A stretch of 64,000 nucleotides of DNA from Pyronema omphalodes (GCA_024516155.1 JAJJXM010000005.1:992001-1056000); one strand, 5' to 3'; positions 12,165 through 24,420 are shown, counted from the first letter of the stretch. Notes: a model not told the origin generated them from the sequence alone. Numbers and translations are program-made.

Positions 12165-13126
12165 TTGATTGATTGATTGCTTGATTGATTGATTGGGTTC
12201 CAAGAAAACAAAGAACAAGAATGATAATAATAATAACTTGAGAATCGTGGGGGAATTTATGAAGAACGTATTATGGGCTTTGTTTTTTCAATGTTTTGAG
12301 TTATGTTGAGTTGGGTGGGAATTAAGAAGTTGGTACGAGGATGAGAGGATAGGACCGTAGGAGTAGCAGTGTAAGTATGAGTATAGGTATGATTGAGTAT
12401 GAGTATGAGTATGAGTATTACAGGCAGGTAGATATTCATGTCATATTTCTGATGATAATTATGCTAATAATCGTAGACTTACTTTACTTACTTTCTTCTT
12501 AGGTTAATATCCAATGTGTAGTGTGTAATGTATTGTTGGAGTTTTAGTTAGAATGGATTGTAGGGAAATATTTTGTTTGAAGGTTTGGATGTTTTAAGTT
12601 GGTTGAGGTGTCATGTTAAAGAGTGGAAGATGTATTAAAGTAGTGTATGCTTTACTCAGCACTCGGGAGTTTTGCGGATGTTGCAATTGTTGGATTTACT
12701 TTGCTGGAGTTATTTCATTCGTTTGGTATGCTGTACTTGTATTATGGTTAATGAATAAATCTTGATGTTATGATTTTATTTTATGTTATTTTATTTCATT
12801 GGTTTTGTTTTTTGCTTTGGTTTTTTGCTTTCTTGCTTGACTGAGTTACGATTTGTTGATTAATTCTCTTTTGGTAGTGGTTGATGTATTTTATTGTAAG
12901 TCTATGAATATTTGAATATTTGAATATCTATTTTATATAGCTGGAGTATGGAATAGAATATCTTTTTTATGTATTTCTTTATTATTTTTCTCTTTTTTCT
13001 CTTTTTCTCTTCTCTTTTTCTCTTTTTCTCTTTTTTCTCTTTTTTCTCTTTTTTCTCTTTTTTCTCTTTTTTCTCTTTTTTTTCTTTTTTCTCTTTTTTC
13101 CTTTTTTTCTCTTTTTTCTCTTTTTT
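12165..13126. repeat. Cluster of microsatellites: (GATT)n, (GAGTAT)n, (TCTTTT)n
   Basis: (GATT)n lies at 12165-12195, (GAGTAT)n at 12376-12420, and a T/C-only (CTCTTTT)n tract of about 140 bases at 12986-13126. The rest of 11747-13564 has no gene I can support. The region separates two convergent genes. Confidence 0.85.
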
Positions 13127-13564
13127 GTGCTTATTGTTGGCTTATCGTATAGATACCAGAAATCAGGAAAATTAATTACCAAGCCGAATCACTCTTTATC
13201 AAGCCATAAATACATAAGCATTATCACTCCCGATAGCTATAGCTATACTTAAATCAAGGCAACACATCATTACGAAAGTTCCAAGTATTTATTGCTAAGC
13301 CAAGTAATTTGTATACTATCACTATTCATTACAAAAAAAAGATTTTTATGTATAACCAAAAATAACCAAAAATTATATTTCTCTTCTCTTTTAATGATCT
13401 AGACTATATGGGTAGATAGATTTCCTTCGAGTATTCGTTTTCCGGTTATATGCGCTTCTGTGTTATAATCATGTGTTGATCTCCCACTGAGCTCTAATGG
13501 CTCTAATGGCTCTAATGGCTCCTGATGGCGCACCAGTGGCTCGCAAACGGCTCTCCAACAGCAC

Positions 13565-16519
13565 CTAAAATCCCAAAAGCGCACCAATCTCCTGGACCCT
13601 CTCCTCTCTAGTTCTCCTCCTACCATCCTTATTCTGTCCCTCCCTGAACGCATCCGCGACCATTTTCCTCTTCTTCTTCTGAATCTCAATAACACGTTCC
13701 TCAATACTCCTCTCCACCACCAATCTCCAAACCGTCACCTCTCGTTTTTGTCCAAGTCTATAAACCCTATCCACAGCCTGATCTTCCACCGCCGGCGCCC
13801 ACCAGGAATCTGCCATGATGACTTGATTTGCCATTACCAGGTTTAGGCCAACGTTAGCGACTGCTAGAGATGCTAGTAACACCTCGCAGCCTGGCTGGGT
13901 AAAAGTTTCAACTGCATCATCACGTTTTTTGACATTTAGAGTTCCGTCTAGACGTGAGAAACGAATACCTGCTTTTCGAAGGAATGGTTCAAGGAGAGAT
14001 AAGAACGAGGTCCATTGCGAGAAAATGACGGTTTTAGTCCCGGGGTTCTTTTTATGCGTCATGGTAAGAATCTCCATTAGTCGTTCGATCTTGGAAGAAG
14101 AGTCTGGATCCCGGGGGATTTCGGGGTCTTGTTTCTTGATGGTTGGAATGGCGGGTTCTATTAGGTCTTTGGCGGCGTCGAGGGGGGATCGACAGAGGGG
14201 ACATTTATGTTGCATGCTGATTGTTTTGGTGATACAGTCGAGACAGAAAACGTGTTTACAGGTTGTAATTCTCGGGTTGCGATTATTTAGTGGCTCCATG
14301 CAGATTGTGCAGTCTTCTTGAGCTTCTATGGCGAGGTCTAGGAAGTCTTGAAGGGCTTTTAGATGCTCGGGGTTCAAAACGGAGACTTGTTGGACATCTG
14401 CAAGCTTCATCAGGGAGGCGATACGTTCACCGCAGAGAGCGCTGTGGTTGCAAACTTGTCGCATGCGTAATAGGATCTCGAGAAGGAAGCGGTATGAGTT
14501 GCTGTTGGCGTCGTGGATGTACTTTTGGAGTAAACCCTTGCCTTCCATTTCTAGGACTTCGTATTTCTTGCGTTCGTCGGGATGAAATTCTACATGGCGG
14601 ATGTATTCAGTTATATTTGGAAGACGGAGGTCGACAAATTTCATGTGCTTTAGACGGCGGAGACAGACGGTTGCCATGAGAATTTGCAGGAGGTGGGAGG
14701 CGGCGGGTTCACCGCGAGTTAGAGGCCGGATTAGACAACGACTGAAGGTTTCGAAATTTGCAATTCCTCCGGAATAGCGAAGGAAACGGACTTGGGAAAA
14801 GAGATCCTTCATGTTGTTGACAATTGGAGTTCCCGTTAGAGACCAGCGTGATGCGGCATCAAGGCCGCAGGCGGCTAAGGATGCCTGTGATGCTGGGTTC
14901 CGAATCAAATGAGCTTCGTCAAGTACAATACGACGCCATTTGTAGCTGAATAATCCTTTCTTTTGGCTTGCTTTGTTGGAGAAATCGGAGGTCAAGGTAC
15001 CGTAACTCGTTATTACAACATCGTAGTTATCGAGGTTCTTGGCTTGGGCCTTGCCGGCCTGATGGTAGCGAAGAACGTTCAGAGGTTGGTCCTTGCTGAT
15101 ATGCTGGGCCATTTGATCACTCCAGTTAGACATGACTCCGACTGGAGCAACAATCAAAGTTCCTGCTGTGCATGTATCCTCGTCGACCTTGGGGCTTGGG
15201 ATAAGGACTTTTTCTTGGCTGACATCGGCAACGATGAGGGAAATGGTCTGCAGTGTCTTGCCGAGTCCCATGTCGTCTGCAAGTAAACCGCCAGATGGGA
15301 GGTCCGGGTTATCGGTGGTAAACATGGTGGCTATGTTTTGATATTTTCCAGTGGTGGTCCTTTTCCACATGCCAACAACTTCATTCCCCTTGGGGAGTTG
15401 GGGGTGTTCCATTTTAAGCATCCAGGCAAGACCCTATAAAGTTAGTGAGAATTTGTATACAGTAAAAAAGAGAGTAATGTACCTGAAGTTGATATGGCAA
15501 CATCTTAGTCTTCAATCTATCCGGCTGGAAAGCTATGGGCATCTTCTGCAAGTCATCCTCGCTATTACCATATCTCTGCACAAGCTGCTCAACCTCCCTA
15601 GGGTTTATAAGTTGTTGAGCACCGTCAATAAATTGATCCCATGCAGCTGAAATTTCCGGTATTCCAGGGGTCCCGTATTCCTGGGATGGAGGAAACTGCG
15701 ATGCTGCCCACACCGACTCATCGCCAAATTCCCACGCCTCACGAGTTACAGGTCCATCATAGGGATTCTTTCTATTATTTCTGCCCTTCGCAGCCGCAGC
15801 AGCCCTCTTTTTGCTCTCCTTAATCGCCTGCTCGATAGCCTTGTACTCATCAGTTAGTTTGGCTCCGGGGATTTTCGCAGCTTTGACCGCTGCTATTGAA
15901 GCACTTCTCTGAGGTTCACGAGAGGGGATCAGAATCTGGTAGTAGCATGGCGCTTCAAACTGGCCCTTTGGACCCGTAACTGTTCCCTCCAGGACAATCT
16001 GACGTCTGTCCATGAGAGGAGAAAGTTTAGCAGCTAAGGTACGAGAAACATGCCCGATCTTTTCGCCTCTTATGTTCGTGACTGCGATAGCATTTCTGTC
16101 GTACATGTTATTCGGTTCACGTGTCAAGTTGACATGTTCTTGTACAGATATAATGCCATTATAGTAGCGCACACCGACGATAGGTGCAGTGAAACCCTGA
16201 AATGACTGTACATGGTCGTATACGTTTAACTGTTGACCTTCTGAGCCTGTAGTCTGGAGGATGTCAGTGACGCTTTTTGTCAGATCTGTAGATTACAACT
16301 CACCTCGACCAAAACATCTTCGTCATCGTCGATGATCTCGCGGCTAAGAGGGCACTGTGCTTGGGACTGATTCGGTGGCTCAGTGCAAGCTATCTTCGGC
16401 GGCTCAGTGCGAGCTATCTTCGGCGGAGGAGGTGCAGTGTCACCAGACAAATCAACGACTGGGACCTTGGACAAGTCAATAGTCTCTAACTTTCTCTTCA
16501 ATGCCAGCGGTGGAGACAT
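13565..16519 (-). CDS. Rad5/HLTF-type HIRAN-SNF2-RING DNA translocase and ubiquitin ligase
   Basis: Exons (minus) 16519-16304, 16253-15483 and 15433-13565 join to 952 codons (951 aa). A short acidic/basic N-terminus is followed by a HIRAN domain at about residues 95-200, which binds 3' DNA ends. The SNF2 ATPase has DDMGLGKT (Walker A, about 382-389) and DEAH (about 501-504). A C3HC4 RING (about 704-743, CTIC ... CPLC) is inserted between the helicase lobes. The second lobe follows with SQWTSFL, RLDGT and the arginine-finger region VDRVYRLGQ. This insertion is diagnostic of Rad5/Rad16/HLTF proteins, and the HIRAN points to Rad5/HLTF. These remodel stalled forks and polyubiquitinate PCNA. Three ACGCGT motifs lie 141-164 bp upstream of the start. 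Introns are only 50 and 49 bp. Confidence 0.92.
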
Positions 16520-16650
16520 GTTGACATGTAGAGTTTAGAAACCGTCGTTATATGAAGCAGTGGTGAAGAGTGCGACTGTCCGCTCTCGTGCGTAGTTATG
16601 GGGCGGGCCTGTATAGAATTAGGCGGCTACACTAGGCTGCTGCACATTGG

Positions 16651-16683
16651 ACGCATCGGACGCGTCGAACGCGTCGAACGCGT
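16651..16683. promoter_or_regulatory. Array of MluI cell-cycle boxes (ACGCGT) upstream of the Rad5-like gene
   Basis: ACGCGT occurs at 16660-16665, 16669-16674 and 16678-16683, with a degenerate ACGCAT at 16651, all at exact 9-bp spacing. The divergent start codon of the Rad5-like gene is at 16519. In yeasts ACGCGT is the site of MBF (Mbp1-Swi6), which drives replication and repair genes at G1/S. The motif and spacing are seen in the sequence; MBF control is inferred. Confidence 0.6.
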
Positions 16684-17760
16684 ACATCAACAGTTACATC
16701 AATCAAGCCCCAGGTGGCGGCTATCTACAATGCGGGTCAATGCAACGAAAAATTGATTGCCTCTTATTTAAAGCACGAGGGATGCTGTTGACCTCCTTTA
16801 GTAATAAGAAGCACGTGATGAGGTTCTTGTCAGTGTTGCCCATCTTTTCCTAAAATGGCCTAGGTTGGGGGCTCGCATTGAAAAAACAGGATTACTGTGG
16901 ACAAGTGATGATACATAACCTCTCCATCAGCTTTTACAAAACCTTATTCTAAGTCACTGAATCCTCATAAAACAACCCATCTGCCATCCAATAAACACAG
17001 ATCGGTATTTAATACGGCTGGTGATTTATGTATGTGACGGACCGGGGACATGTGATACTTATCACATGCTCATGATCACCCATCACCAGAAAACTGCGTC
17101 AAGAACACAAAATGGAACTTCGGAGTGCCCCACAGCGTCCGAGGTTTGCATGATGTGGAAATCTGGGGTATTTGGGAACCGATATATAGTAATTATCGGC
17201 ATTTGCACGGAGAAGGATCTTCATCAATTTTCCGAAATATTGATCAAATCATAGAAAATCACCAACACGTCTGAACAGTAGCCGGTTCCAAGGATCTGCG
17301 ATTGGTATGCAGTGATTGTTTATCAAGGGTGGATTCTACTAGGAGCCTAAGGGGACATGAGGACATAGTCGTCATTATACCGCATCACCCTCTTCCCTTC
17401 CCAGATGGAATCTTTGAAGCAATCCGTCTAGATGGGCTTATCACTCATGTTGGGGATGTTGGATAAAGACAGGAGGAGGCTGAGGTAATTCGATATTTAA
17501 ATAAAAAAAAGGTATACAGGAGTCCGGGCCCTGGCCAATATAGTTAGCTCATTGCACGTATTTCCAGTCTCTGGCCTTTTATTACTTCAGCGGCAAATAT
17601 TATTCGACAATTTCAATATTTCAATAACGCTACAACTCCAAAGAACCATCAAACAACCTTCATAAAAATAGCGCTAATCACACTCATAACTCATAACTCA
17701 TAACCCATAACCAATAGCCCGTGACATGTCGCAGTAATCACACGTTACCCCATAGATCCT
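16684..17760. other. Intergenic, no gene seen
   Basis: This stretch lies between the 5' end of the Rad5-like gene and the 3' end of the serine hydrolase gene. A short CTCATAA direct repeat occurs at about 17686-17712. I found no supported coding or RNA feature. Confidence 0.6.
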
Positions 17761-19618
17761 TCAAAGATCCTGGCCCAACCCAATCGCCCGGTAAATCCTA
17801 CTTCCCGTCCTTCCCTTAGTTTTGCGGAAGATTTCCCCCTCTCCGTCCACGGTAGAATCATGCTTCCAAGCAACGCACCCCATATCAACCGTGCCAATCA
17901 TGAGGCTCCTCTTTTTACAACCAAACTTGAGGATATAATAATCCTTTCCAAAAGTCGTCGACCTGGCTTTCTTGGCTTCCTGATCGTGAGAGGTAATCCA
18001 GAAGAAAGCATCCCCTTGGTACGGCTCAAGATCAAAGCTTTCCTCTTCCTCCGAGCCCATAAACGATACTTTAAGCGCATCATCCTTTACTACAACCTCG
18101 ATCCAATAGTTTCCAATAGCGTTGTAATAGCGTCCTACGTATGCTTTGAGAGGGTTCGGTGGTTTGTCGATATTCTTCCCCTCCTTGAGCTCCCGCTGTA
18201 CTTCCTCCAAATACGTTGCTCCGCTTTCGGCAGTTTTCCTGGCGTATTCAAGAAACTCCTCTCCCTCGATTCCGTTCTCGAATGTCGTCTCAATTAAAAG
18301 CTGTCCGACTAGTTTCACGGAATCCGTCAACCCGACAGAGTTCGCCATGACGACGATAGCAGTTGTAGTCTCTGGGAACAACGCCACAAACGCTACAGAT
18401 CCTGCTACGCTTCCCTGATGAATTAACGCGAGACGCGAAGGAAGACCCTTTCCAATCATTGGTGGACATATTCCTGGCATGCCATCGGGACCGGTGCAGC
18501 CCATAACGGTGGGTAGCTCAGTCCTGACCCAACCCATCGCGTAGCTACACTCTCTGATAGACTCGCAGGGAATACTGATCATGCCTTTCCAGAGTCTCCT
18601 TAGCTGTTTGAAGGGGTTTCCGGGTAGCTCATCGCCTCCATCGAATTCGATGTTGGCAGCGTGCATCATATTCTCGTAAAATATTAAAAGATCCGTGATG
18701 GAGCTGCGGATACCACCGGCTGCACCCATCAAGATATCTTCACCGACTAGAGGAAGGGGTATCTCATGAGCCGAGCCATCGCGAAGGGTGGAGTAGGCTT
18801 TGGATGCAGTGTTGGCGTCTACTGGGGCATCGGTGTAAACGGTGTCTAACATGGCTAGAGGCTCGACTATGTGCTCCCGCAAGAAGTCGGTGTACTTCAA
18901 TCCCGAAACCTTTTCGATGACTTGCCCGGCTACTTCGTAGGCCATGTTATTGTATATGAATTCCGTGCGGAGGGGCTTTGCAACTGGAAGGTAGCTTAAG
19001 ATTGGGACTGCATCGGAGCGCTTCAAGATGGGGTTGTTGTTAGAGCCTAACCATAGAGAGTCGTATCCGGGGAGACCTGTTCGGTGGCTTAAGATATCTT
19101 CGATAGTGATATTTATGGCCGGATCTTTGTCGTTTCGAGTGTATTCTGGGAGGATATCATGAAGCTGAGTTGTCCAATCCAGCTTCCCATCTTCAACGAG
19201 TATACCAAACATTGCGGCGGTAACTGCTTTGGTCAAGGAACCAATGACGTATGTTGTGGTTTCATCAGGAGGTAGTCCAGAGGCAATGTCACGAAAGCCA
19301 AAGTGTGCTTGGTGAATCTCGCCGTCATGAAGAACTCCCAGGGACATGCCTGGAGTTCCTGCGATCTTGCATATTTGGACGATGAGCGGCCCGAGGGCTT
19401 CAAGGGTTCCGACACGCCTGGGGGTTGGTAGTTAGCTAGATTCCGTTCCAATAGACGAAGTTATGGGATTGGAAGACGTACATCGATACTTAGGTTATCA
19501 GTGATACCGCTACTGAAAGTTTCAGGGACGGAGGATTGAGGTGCTCGATGGTATGTAAGGGACGACGCAGGGCAGCTGAGACGTACTGCTTGTGCGGAGA
19601 ATCAATACAAGGCTTCAT
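17761..19618 (-). CDS. Beta-lactamase / penicillin-binding-protein-like serine hydrolase
   Basis: A short first exon (19618-19587, 32 bp) joins 19417-17761 across a GTACGT...CCCCAG intron. The total is 563 codons (562 aa). I chose this start because it restores the conserved lead-in VQICKIAGTPG before the first in-frame Met at residue 35. The class C beta-lactamase fold shows SLTK (SxxK nucleophile, about 71-74), YNN (about 166-168) and an HQG in place of the KTG triad. The remaining 150 or so residues resemble the C-terminal beta-barrel often attached to this family. Fungal members include esterases, LovD-type acyltransferases and peptidases, so the substrate is open. There is no signal peptide in this model. 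The exon-1 call is less certain than the body. Confidence 0.82.
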
Positions 19619-20179
19619 CAGCGTTCGTCATGGCGGTTACAGACGCAGGTCAAGTACAGGTGGCTGGTCTCCATCGAACACCACTAAAATGGCCGTGTTT
19701 CCTCGCCAATCACCGGTAGAACCCTGCATAAAATAGTTGCTGTCGTCTGGCGATGATGTTGCCTACGTGGATCATAACCCTAATCTGATGAGACATCGTT
19801 AGGTTGCATGGTCGCCTGTGATTGGCCATCCCAACAGAGCCGATAGCCCGTGCATATAAAATCGGAATTAATGCGCGCTTATGGAGTACAGTTCACGTTT
19901 TTAGTGTCAGCGCCGTCAGCGCCGTTGTCGAAAGAAGAAACACGGAAGGCGGAGGGTGATCGTGGAGGCATAAGTCGAAGAAATTTTTACAACTTGATAT
20001 GACGGTATCTGCTAAGGTATCTAAATACATATTATAATGTATGTATTTACTATACTTTACGTATCTCGCCGGTACATACATCATTGTGAGAGATTTAACT
20101 TAGACCATGAAAACAGATTACAAAACTGATGACAAGAGTATATTTACCCCTCCCTAAACGATGCTCTCGAACCACCCTA

Positions 20180-22417
20180 TTAACTAAAACTTCTCATGAT
20201 TGCTGGTTCATGGAAGGCGCGCTCAACGACAGCTCGTTCAACATCAAAAATCTCAGGAAATTCGGCCCTATAAAAATCCTTAACAGTTTGGCAACATTTA
20301 ATTGCTTTCCTGAGTTGACCTCGATCTCGGCCGCCCATAATCTGCAAGCCCTCTGGTTTTCTACAACGACTCAAAGCCACATACGTTTGACCAGTAGTGA
20401 ATGCCCGCCCAATATTAACCGCGGCATAGTCAAGCGTCAAGCCCTGAGACTTATGAACAGTGATTGCCCATGCGTGTGTAAGCGGAATTTGCAATCGTTC
20501 TAAAGATGTTTCGTCAATTTCTCTTTCAATCTTTTTCACACCTTGCATGTTGATGTTTCGCGTTTTCGTATTATTTAAGAATGGCGTGATGACGTAAGGA
20601 CTGTCCATTTGATCCTCGAAACGAACTATCGGTAGACTGATTTTACCCTCAGAGCAATGGCTGTTGTAAAACTCCTTCAGTAGTTCCGTTTTGTCCTTCA
20701 AGGCAGGTTGGTTGTTAAAATAGATGTTGTACGCTTTTCCATCATCGAGAATCTTCTCAAAAGAAGGTGTGGATAGTCTACATATGAGATAAAAATATTC
20801 TTCTGAAAGCTCATGCATTCCACATACAACACCTCGGGAACCGTTAACTAAGCCTGTGTCCGCATTGATATTGGCAATGAGCATGACCTGTGTGCCCAAC
20901 TTCAAGCAGAGACTGGATGGCATCTGGTTGTCTTTAAAGAACCAATGTTCACTACGTTCCTTTTCAGTCAGATAAAAGGTATTAAGTATTGTCTTTTGTG
21001 ATAGGTGTTCTTGATATTTGGTAATCTTGTGGCGTCGGACCTTGACACGTAACACGTTAGTTGATGGGCAATCAAGGTGAAACGAATAAAAAAGCAAAAC
21101 GAAAGAAAAAAGAAAAACGCATACTCACCTCGGCAGCATCACATGCATCTGAACAATATTCGTTACCGACCAGCTTGCCATACTCTCTCTGGTTTTCCTC
21201 ATCCGCACCTTTTCGATGAGTGTTGATTTTGGTAGGTTTAATATCACCGTGTTCTGGCAACTTTCGCTGAAGCTTCTGGAGGTAATCGATAACTTCTTCG
21301 TCTTGACTACCAAGTCTAATTTGGTTCAAAATCTTTATCCACTCCTGGTCCGTTTGACGGTGTACCTCTTTTAGGTATACGTTTACAAACGCTGCCTCTT
21401 TCCATTCTTTGGTTTGAAACACGTATTTAATTGAATCGTTGAATGGAGCCCCACACTGCTTGTTTGGGCATCTGCTCCATCGGTTTGGAATAAGCCCGAT
21501 TGCTTCATGTGATTGATGTTTTGGAGGTGTATCAAGGTATTTGCGACCAACCATATTTGCGTCTGGTATTTGAAATCCTGTTAATGAGACTGATTAGTAT
21601 ACAGATGCGTCTCCATTATCATCCAAAACGCACCACACTGTACGCAGTTTTCTAATTCGTTTATGTTGTTTACGGGCGGTAGTTGGAAAAAGTCGCCACA
21701 CACAATGACCTGCATACCGCCTATGGCTGTTAGTTACATATAAATCATGTTTCGTATTGAGTCGTGTTGCATGAACCTACCAAAGAAACGGTCATCTTCA
21801 AACTCAGCTTTCTTACAAGCATCTATGATTGTAAAAAGGTTTGGGTTTAGCTGGTCATTTTATTAGACGTATAGTGCAAAAATCTAGACATCAGACTTTT
21901 ACCATGGATACTTCATCAATGATTAACACAGGTTTGTCCTCGGAACTTATCAAATTAGCTAGCTCTTCTTGCCATGGCTAGTCATTGCCTTCATTATTGC
22001 GATTCTCTGTGTTTTGATTGCAGATACTTACTCTTGAATAGGCTGTGGACCAAGATTCTTAATAATCTCATTAATCCCTTTGTTTAGCCTCCCAGGGCCA
22101 AACCACCTGTGAATAGTTCGGCCTTGCAGCTGCTTAGCAGCAAATGCGGTTGGAGCAGTGACATGAAAAACCTTGGACGCATTCTCGAAATACTGTACTG
22201 CCCTTCTGATGACTTCACTTTTGCCTGAGCCGGCGGCTCCTGTAATAAATACATTCCGGCCTTGCTTTATAAGCTCCAGTGCAAACTTTTGATCAGCGTC
22301 AAGCTCAATGTCTGGCGCTTTGGGGACTTCGGTTTCGGTGTGTAAGCGAGGACGATTCGAGGGGATATCTGTGCCGGAAGGTTTGATTAGCATCTGATCT
22401 GCATGAAAAGACTTCAT
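20180..22417 (-). CDS. PIF1-family 5'-3' DNA helicase (one exon junction unresolved; possible pseudogene)
   Basis: Exons that join in phase are 21850-21781, 21726-21634, 21577-21129 and 21040-20180, plus one ending at 21903. An upstream exon starts at about 22417. Motifs in order are GAAGSGKS (Walker A), APTAFAA, TIHRWFG, LIIDEVSM (Walker B), CGDFFQLPPV, LKLGTQVMLI, NGSRGVV, then THAWAITVHKSQGLTL and YVALSRCR. All helicase motifs are present. The problem is the intron after the TIHRWFG exon. The obvious donor GTAAGT at 22031 gives phase 2 and no downstream AG fits. An in-phase join needs a weak donor GTCCAC (exon ending 22051) to an acceptor before 21967, giving 634 aa. Upstream open frames to 22763 might be further exons. 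PIF1 helicases unwind G4 and telomeric DNA; no Helitron Rep domain is visible. Confidence 0.72.
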
Positions 22418-23051
22418 CCCGAATACTCAATTACCTTCGGGCTTCATAGAAGGTATTAGAATCCTTCTGACACTTCCAATATGTAGTGCAGACTCGAATT
22501 CAGTGGATCGTTTTCGACGTTCGCTGTAGATTTGCCATGGTATTCCAGGTCTCCTATTAAAAATTAGCCTAGTCTAACATTACCTTACTTAAATCTCGTA
22601 CCATGCTGTAATGAGTCCAATATTCTTTTGACAAGTGACATATCGAAGTCCTGAAGTCGGCCTCGCCAATACCTTTGACATTTTGATCGGACGGCGGATG
22701 TGTTGTGGCAGTCGGCAGTGATTGAACTGAACGAGTTTTTACAAAACTTGGAGCGGGGTTCAATCAGGCAGCAGCATTATCTTTTCCGCGGGTGCTATAT
22801 AATTAACCCAGGTCAAATGTACAATGTATATACATATGCATTCCAATCTGTATAGTTGGTCATACCTACTTCTCCCAGTTAGCAGGGTCCTAACTGCCCC
22901 AAAATTGTTGAAAACCTCAAGATGTGCTTGGTAAATCTTTATGATTGTTCATTTTTTGCCTTTAAAAGCTTTCCAAATTTTTTATTTCCTACATAAACAG
23001 ATTGTACGCCAAATATTGTTTGTCCAACCTGGGAACAGAACGGGTATATGT
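22418..23051. other. Possible further 5' exons of the PIF1-like gene, then no feature
   Basis: On the minus strand an open frame covers 22763-22569 and a second covers about 22530-22432 (encoding GIPWQIYSERRKRS). The second could join to the helicase exon through a 36-bp GTAATT...GCAG intron. I could not phase the first frame onto the second with canonical sites. Treat it as a possible N-terminal extension or decayed coding sequence. Confidence 0.35.
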
Positions 23052-23106
23052 ACTTGACGGGTAGACCCGTATGTCTAGCCAGACATCGTTAGATTACCCG
23101 TCAAGT
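23052..23106. other. Nested hairpin: 12-bp inverted repeat enclosing a 6-bp stem
   Basis: ACTTGACGGGTA (23052-23063) pairs perfectly with TACCCGTCAAGT (23095-23106). Between them ATGTCT (23071-23076) pairs with AGACAT (23081-23086) around an AGCC loop. The right arm overlaps the left terminus of the foldback element that begins at 23102. Confidence 0.7.
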
Positions 23107-23919
23107 GCAAATGTGACCAATGGATCCTTCAATAATTCGATAGGCTATGGTGAGCGTATGGTGGGGGACACCAAGGCACGACAAGTGTGGACTGAAATCT
23201 ACATTTGTTGGCCACCGTGACCGGGGGGCGACAGGGATTAAAATGGCCTCGAGTGACATTCGGCGATTCAGAGTTTTTCTCACTTGCGAGATACCACCGT
23301 GCACAAGCCACTACCCCATTTTCGGTGGTGCAGACAGCCAATGAAATGTGATTACATAATACCGCATTAGCGCATAATTTCCAATTTTTAGCTCGGTAAA
23401 AAAACACCCTAGATTCAATATGTAAATGACAGCTTAGTCATTGCATGTGACCAATCAAATGTGATGAAATCCTGTATCTTGGCATATCTTGGCACAAAAA
23501 CATCATCTACATATTTTCTCCGCCCATACAAAATACAGAGGTTTTTAAAACCTTTCAGCCCATTCACCTTTGACTTAAATTAATTTTGGCCCGATATAAG
23601 TTGTTCTCCATCAACTTCTCTTTCAATCTTATCGAACAGTTTTCAAATCGGAGTGGTTGTCGTTGGTGTGAAAGATTTGGGGTGTTGATGCAATATTTGT
23701 CGTTGCGATGTGTCGGGACTTGGTGTCCCCCACCATATGTAGGGTATTCTTCGTTATCCTAACCTATCGCATATCTAATTTCATTCCAGTGCGAGTTGAT
23801 TATATAGATTGAAGTGTCTTACTGTGTACATAGTAATCCCGCAGTCATTCAAAGCTACATAGCTAGCCACTGGTTTTAACTGTACGCTAAAAGTGACTTA
23901 CCGATCACATTTGCACTTG
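23102..23919. mobile_element. Foldback / MITE-like non-autonomous element (~818 bp)
   Basis: The terminal inverted repeats are 23102-23118 and 23903-23919 and match at 16 of 17 positions. Inside, a 19-bp segment at 23157-23175 (TATGGTGGGGGACACCAAG) is repeated exactly in inverted orientation at 23719-23737. A CGATAGG(C/T)T block precedes each inner arm in the same order, so the arms are homologous and differ by indels. No transposase frame lies inside. I do not see a clear target-site duplication. This fits a non-autonomous DNA transposon, but the superfamily is unknown. Confidence 0.6.
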
Positions 23920-24168
23920 GCGACTACATAGCCGAGGACTCATGATGCAACCACGCTGGTGATGATAATTCACCGAGTTCCCAAAATCCAATATTTGTAT
24001 CGATTATCGAATTGGAGGTTTTTGGCTTCTGATCATATTTATCCAGTGGCAACCTTCGTGATAGAATCATCGCTTCTTTTCAAGGTTGCCATCACATATT
24101 ACGAAGCAAAAATATTCCATCCAAACATCAGTCATCCATTCATCTATTCATCATCACCACAATGAATC

Positions 24169-24173
24169 AAAAA
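24169..24173 (-). terminator. Pol III terminator of tRNA-Leu
   Basis: A run of five A on the plus strand (TTTTT in the transcript) lies 8 bases past the tRNA 3' end, which is a typical RNA polymerase III stop. Confidence 0.65.
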
Positions 24174-24180
24174 GAAATAT

Positions 24181-24262
24181 TGACAACCGCGAGATTCGAA
24201 CTCGCGCCCTGTTACAGACCAGCACCTGAAGCTGGCGCCTTAGACCGCTCGGCCAGATTGCC
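24181..24262 (-). tRNA. tRNA-Leu (anticodon CAG), intronless
   Basis: The minus strand gives an 82-nt class II tRNA. The acceptor stem starts GGCAATC and pairs with GGTTGTC, with discriminator A. The D-arm is GGCCGAGCGGTCTAAGGC. The anticodon stem CCAGC/GCTGG encloses loop TTCAGGT, giving anticodon CAG. A long variable arm has a CTGT/ACAG stem, as expected for leucine. The T-arm is GCGAGTTCGAATCTCGC. A-box and B-box promoters are internal. It lies about 160 bp upstream of the SDR-like gene on the opposite strand. Confidence 0.97.
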
Positions 24263-24420
24263 CTTGTGATGTCTTTCATCCTCTCTGATACCTGGCCCCA
24301 TTCATTAATTCCGACCGGATATCGGATAACCTCCCAAGCCTCGCGCTCCCCTGCATCCCACAGCTATGAGGTAGCTCCGCGTATGTACACCGCGTCCCCT
24401 CTCGCGTTCCCTACGCGACC

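Noticed and set aside
12969..13182. Phe/Ser-rich and Lys/Arg-rich open frames
   Set aside because: They are translations of the (CTCTTTT)n microsatellite on its two strands.
20180..22763. Helitron transposon as source of the PIF1-like gene
   Set aside because: No Rep/HUH nuclease domain is visible upstream and I did not find Helitron ends. A stand-alone helicase fits better.
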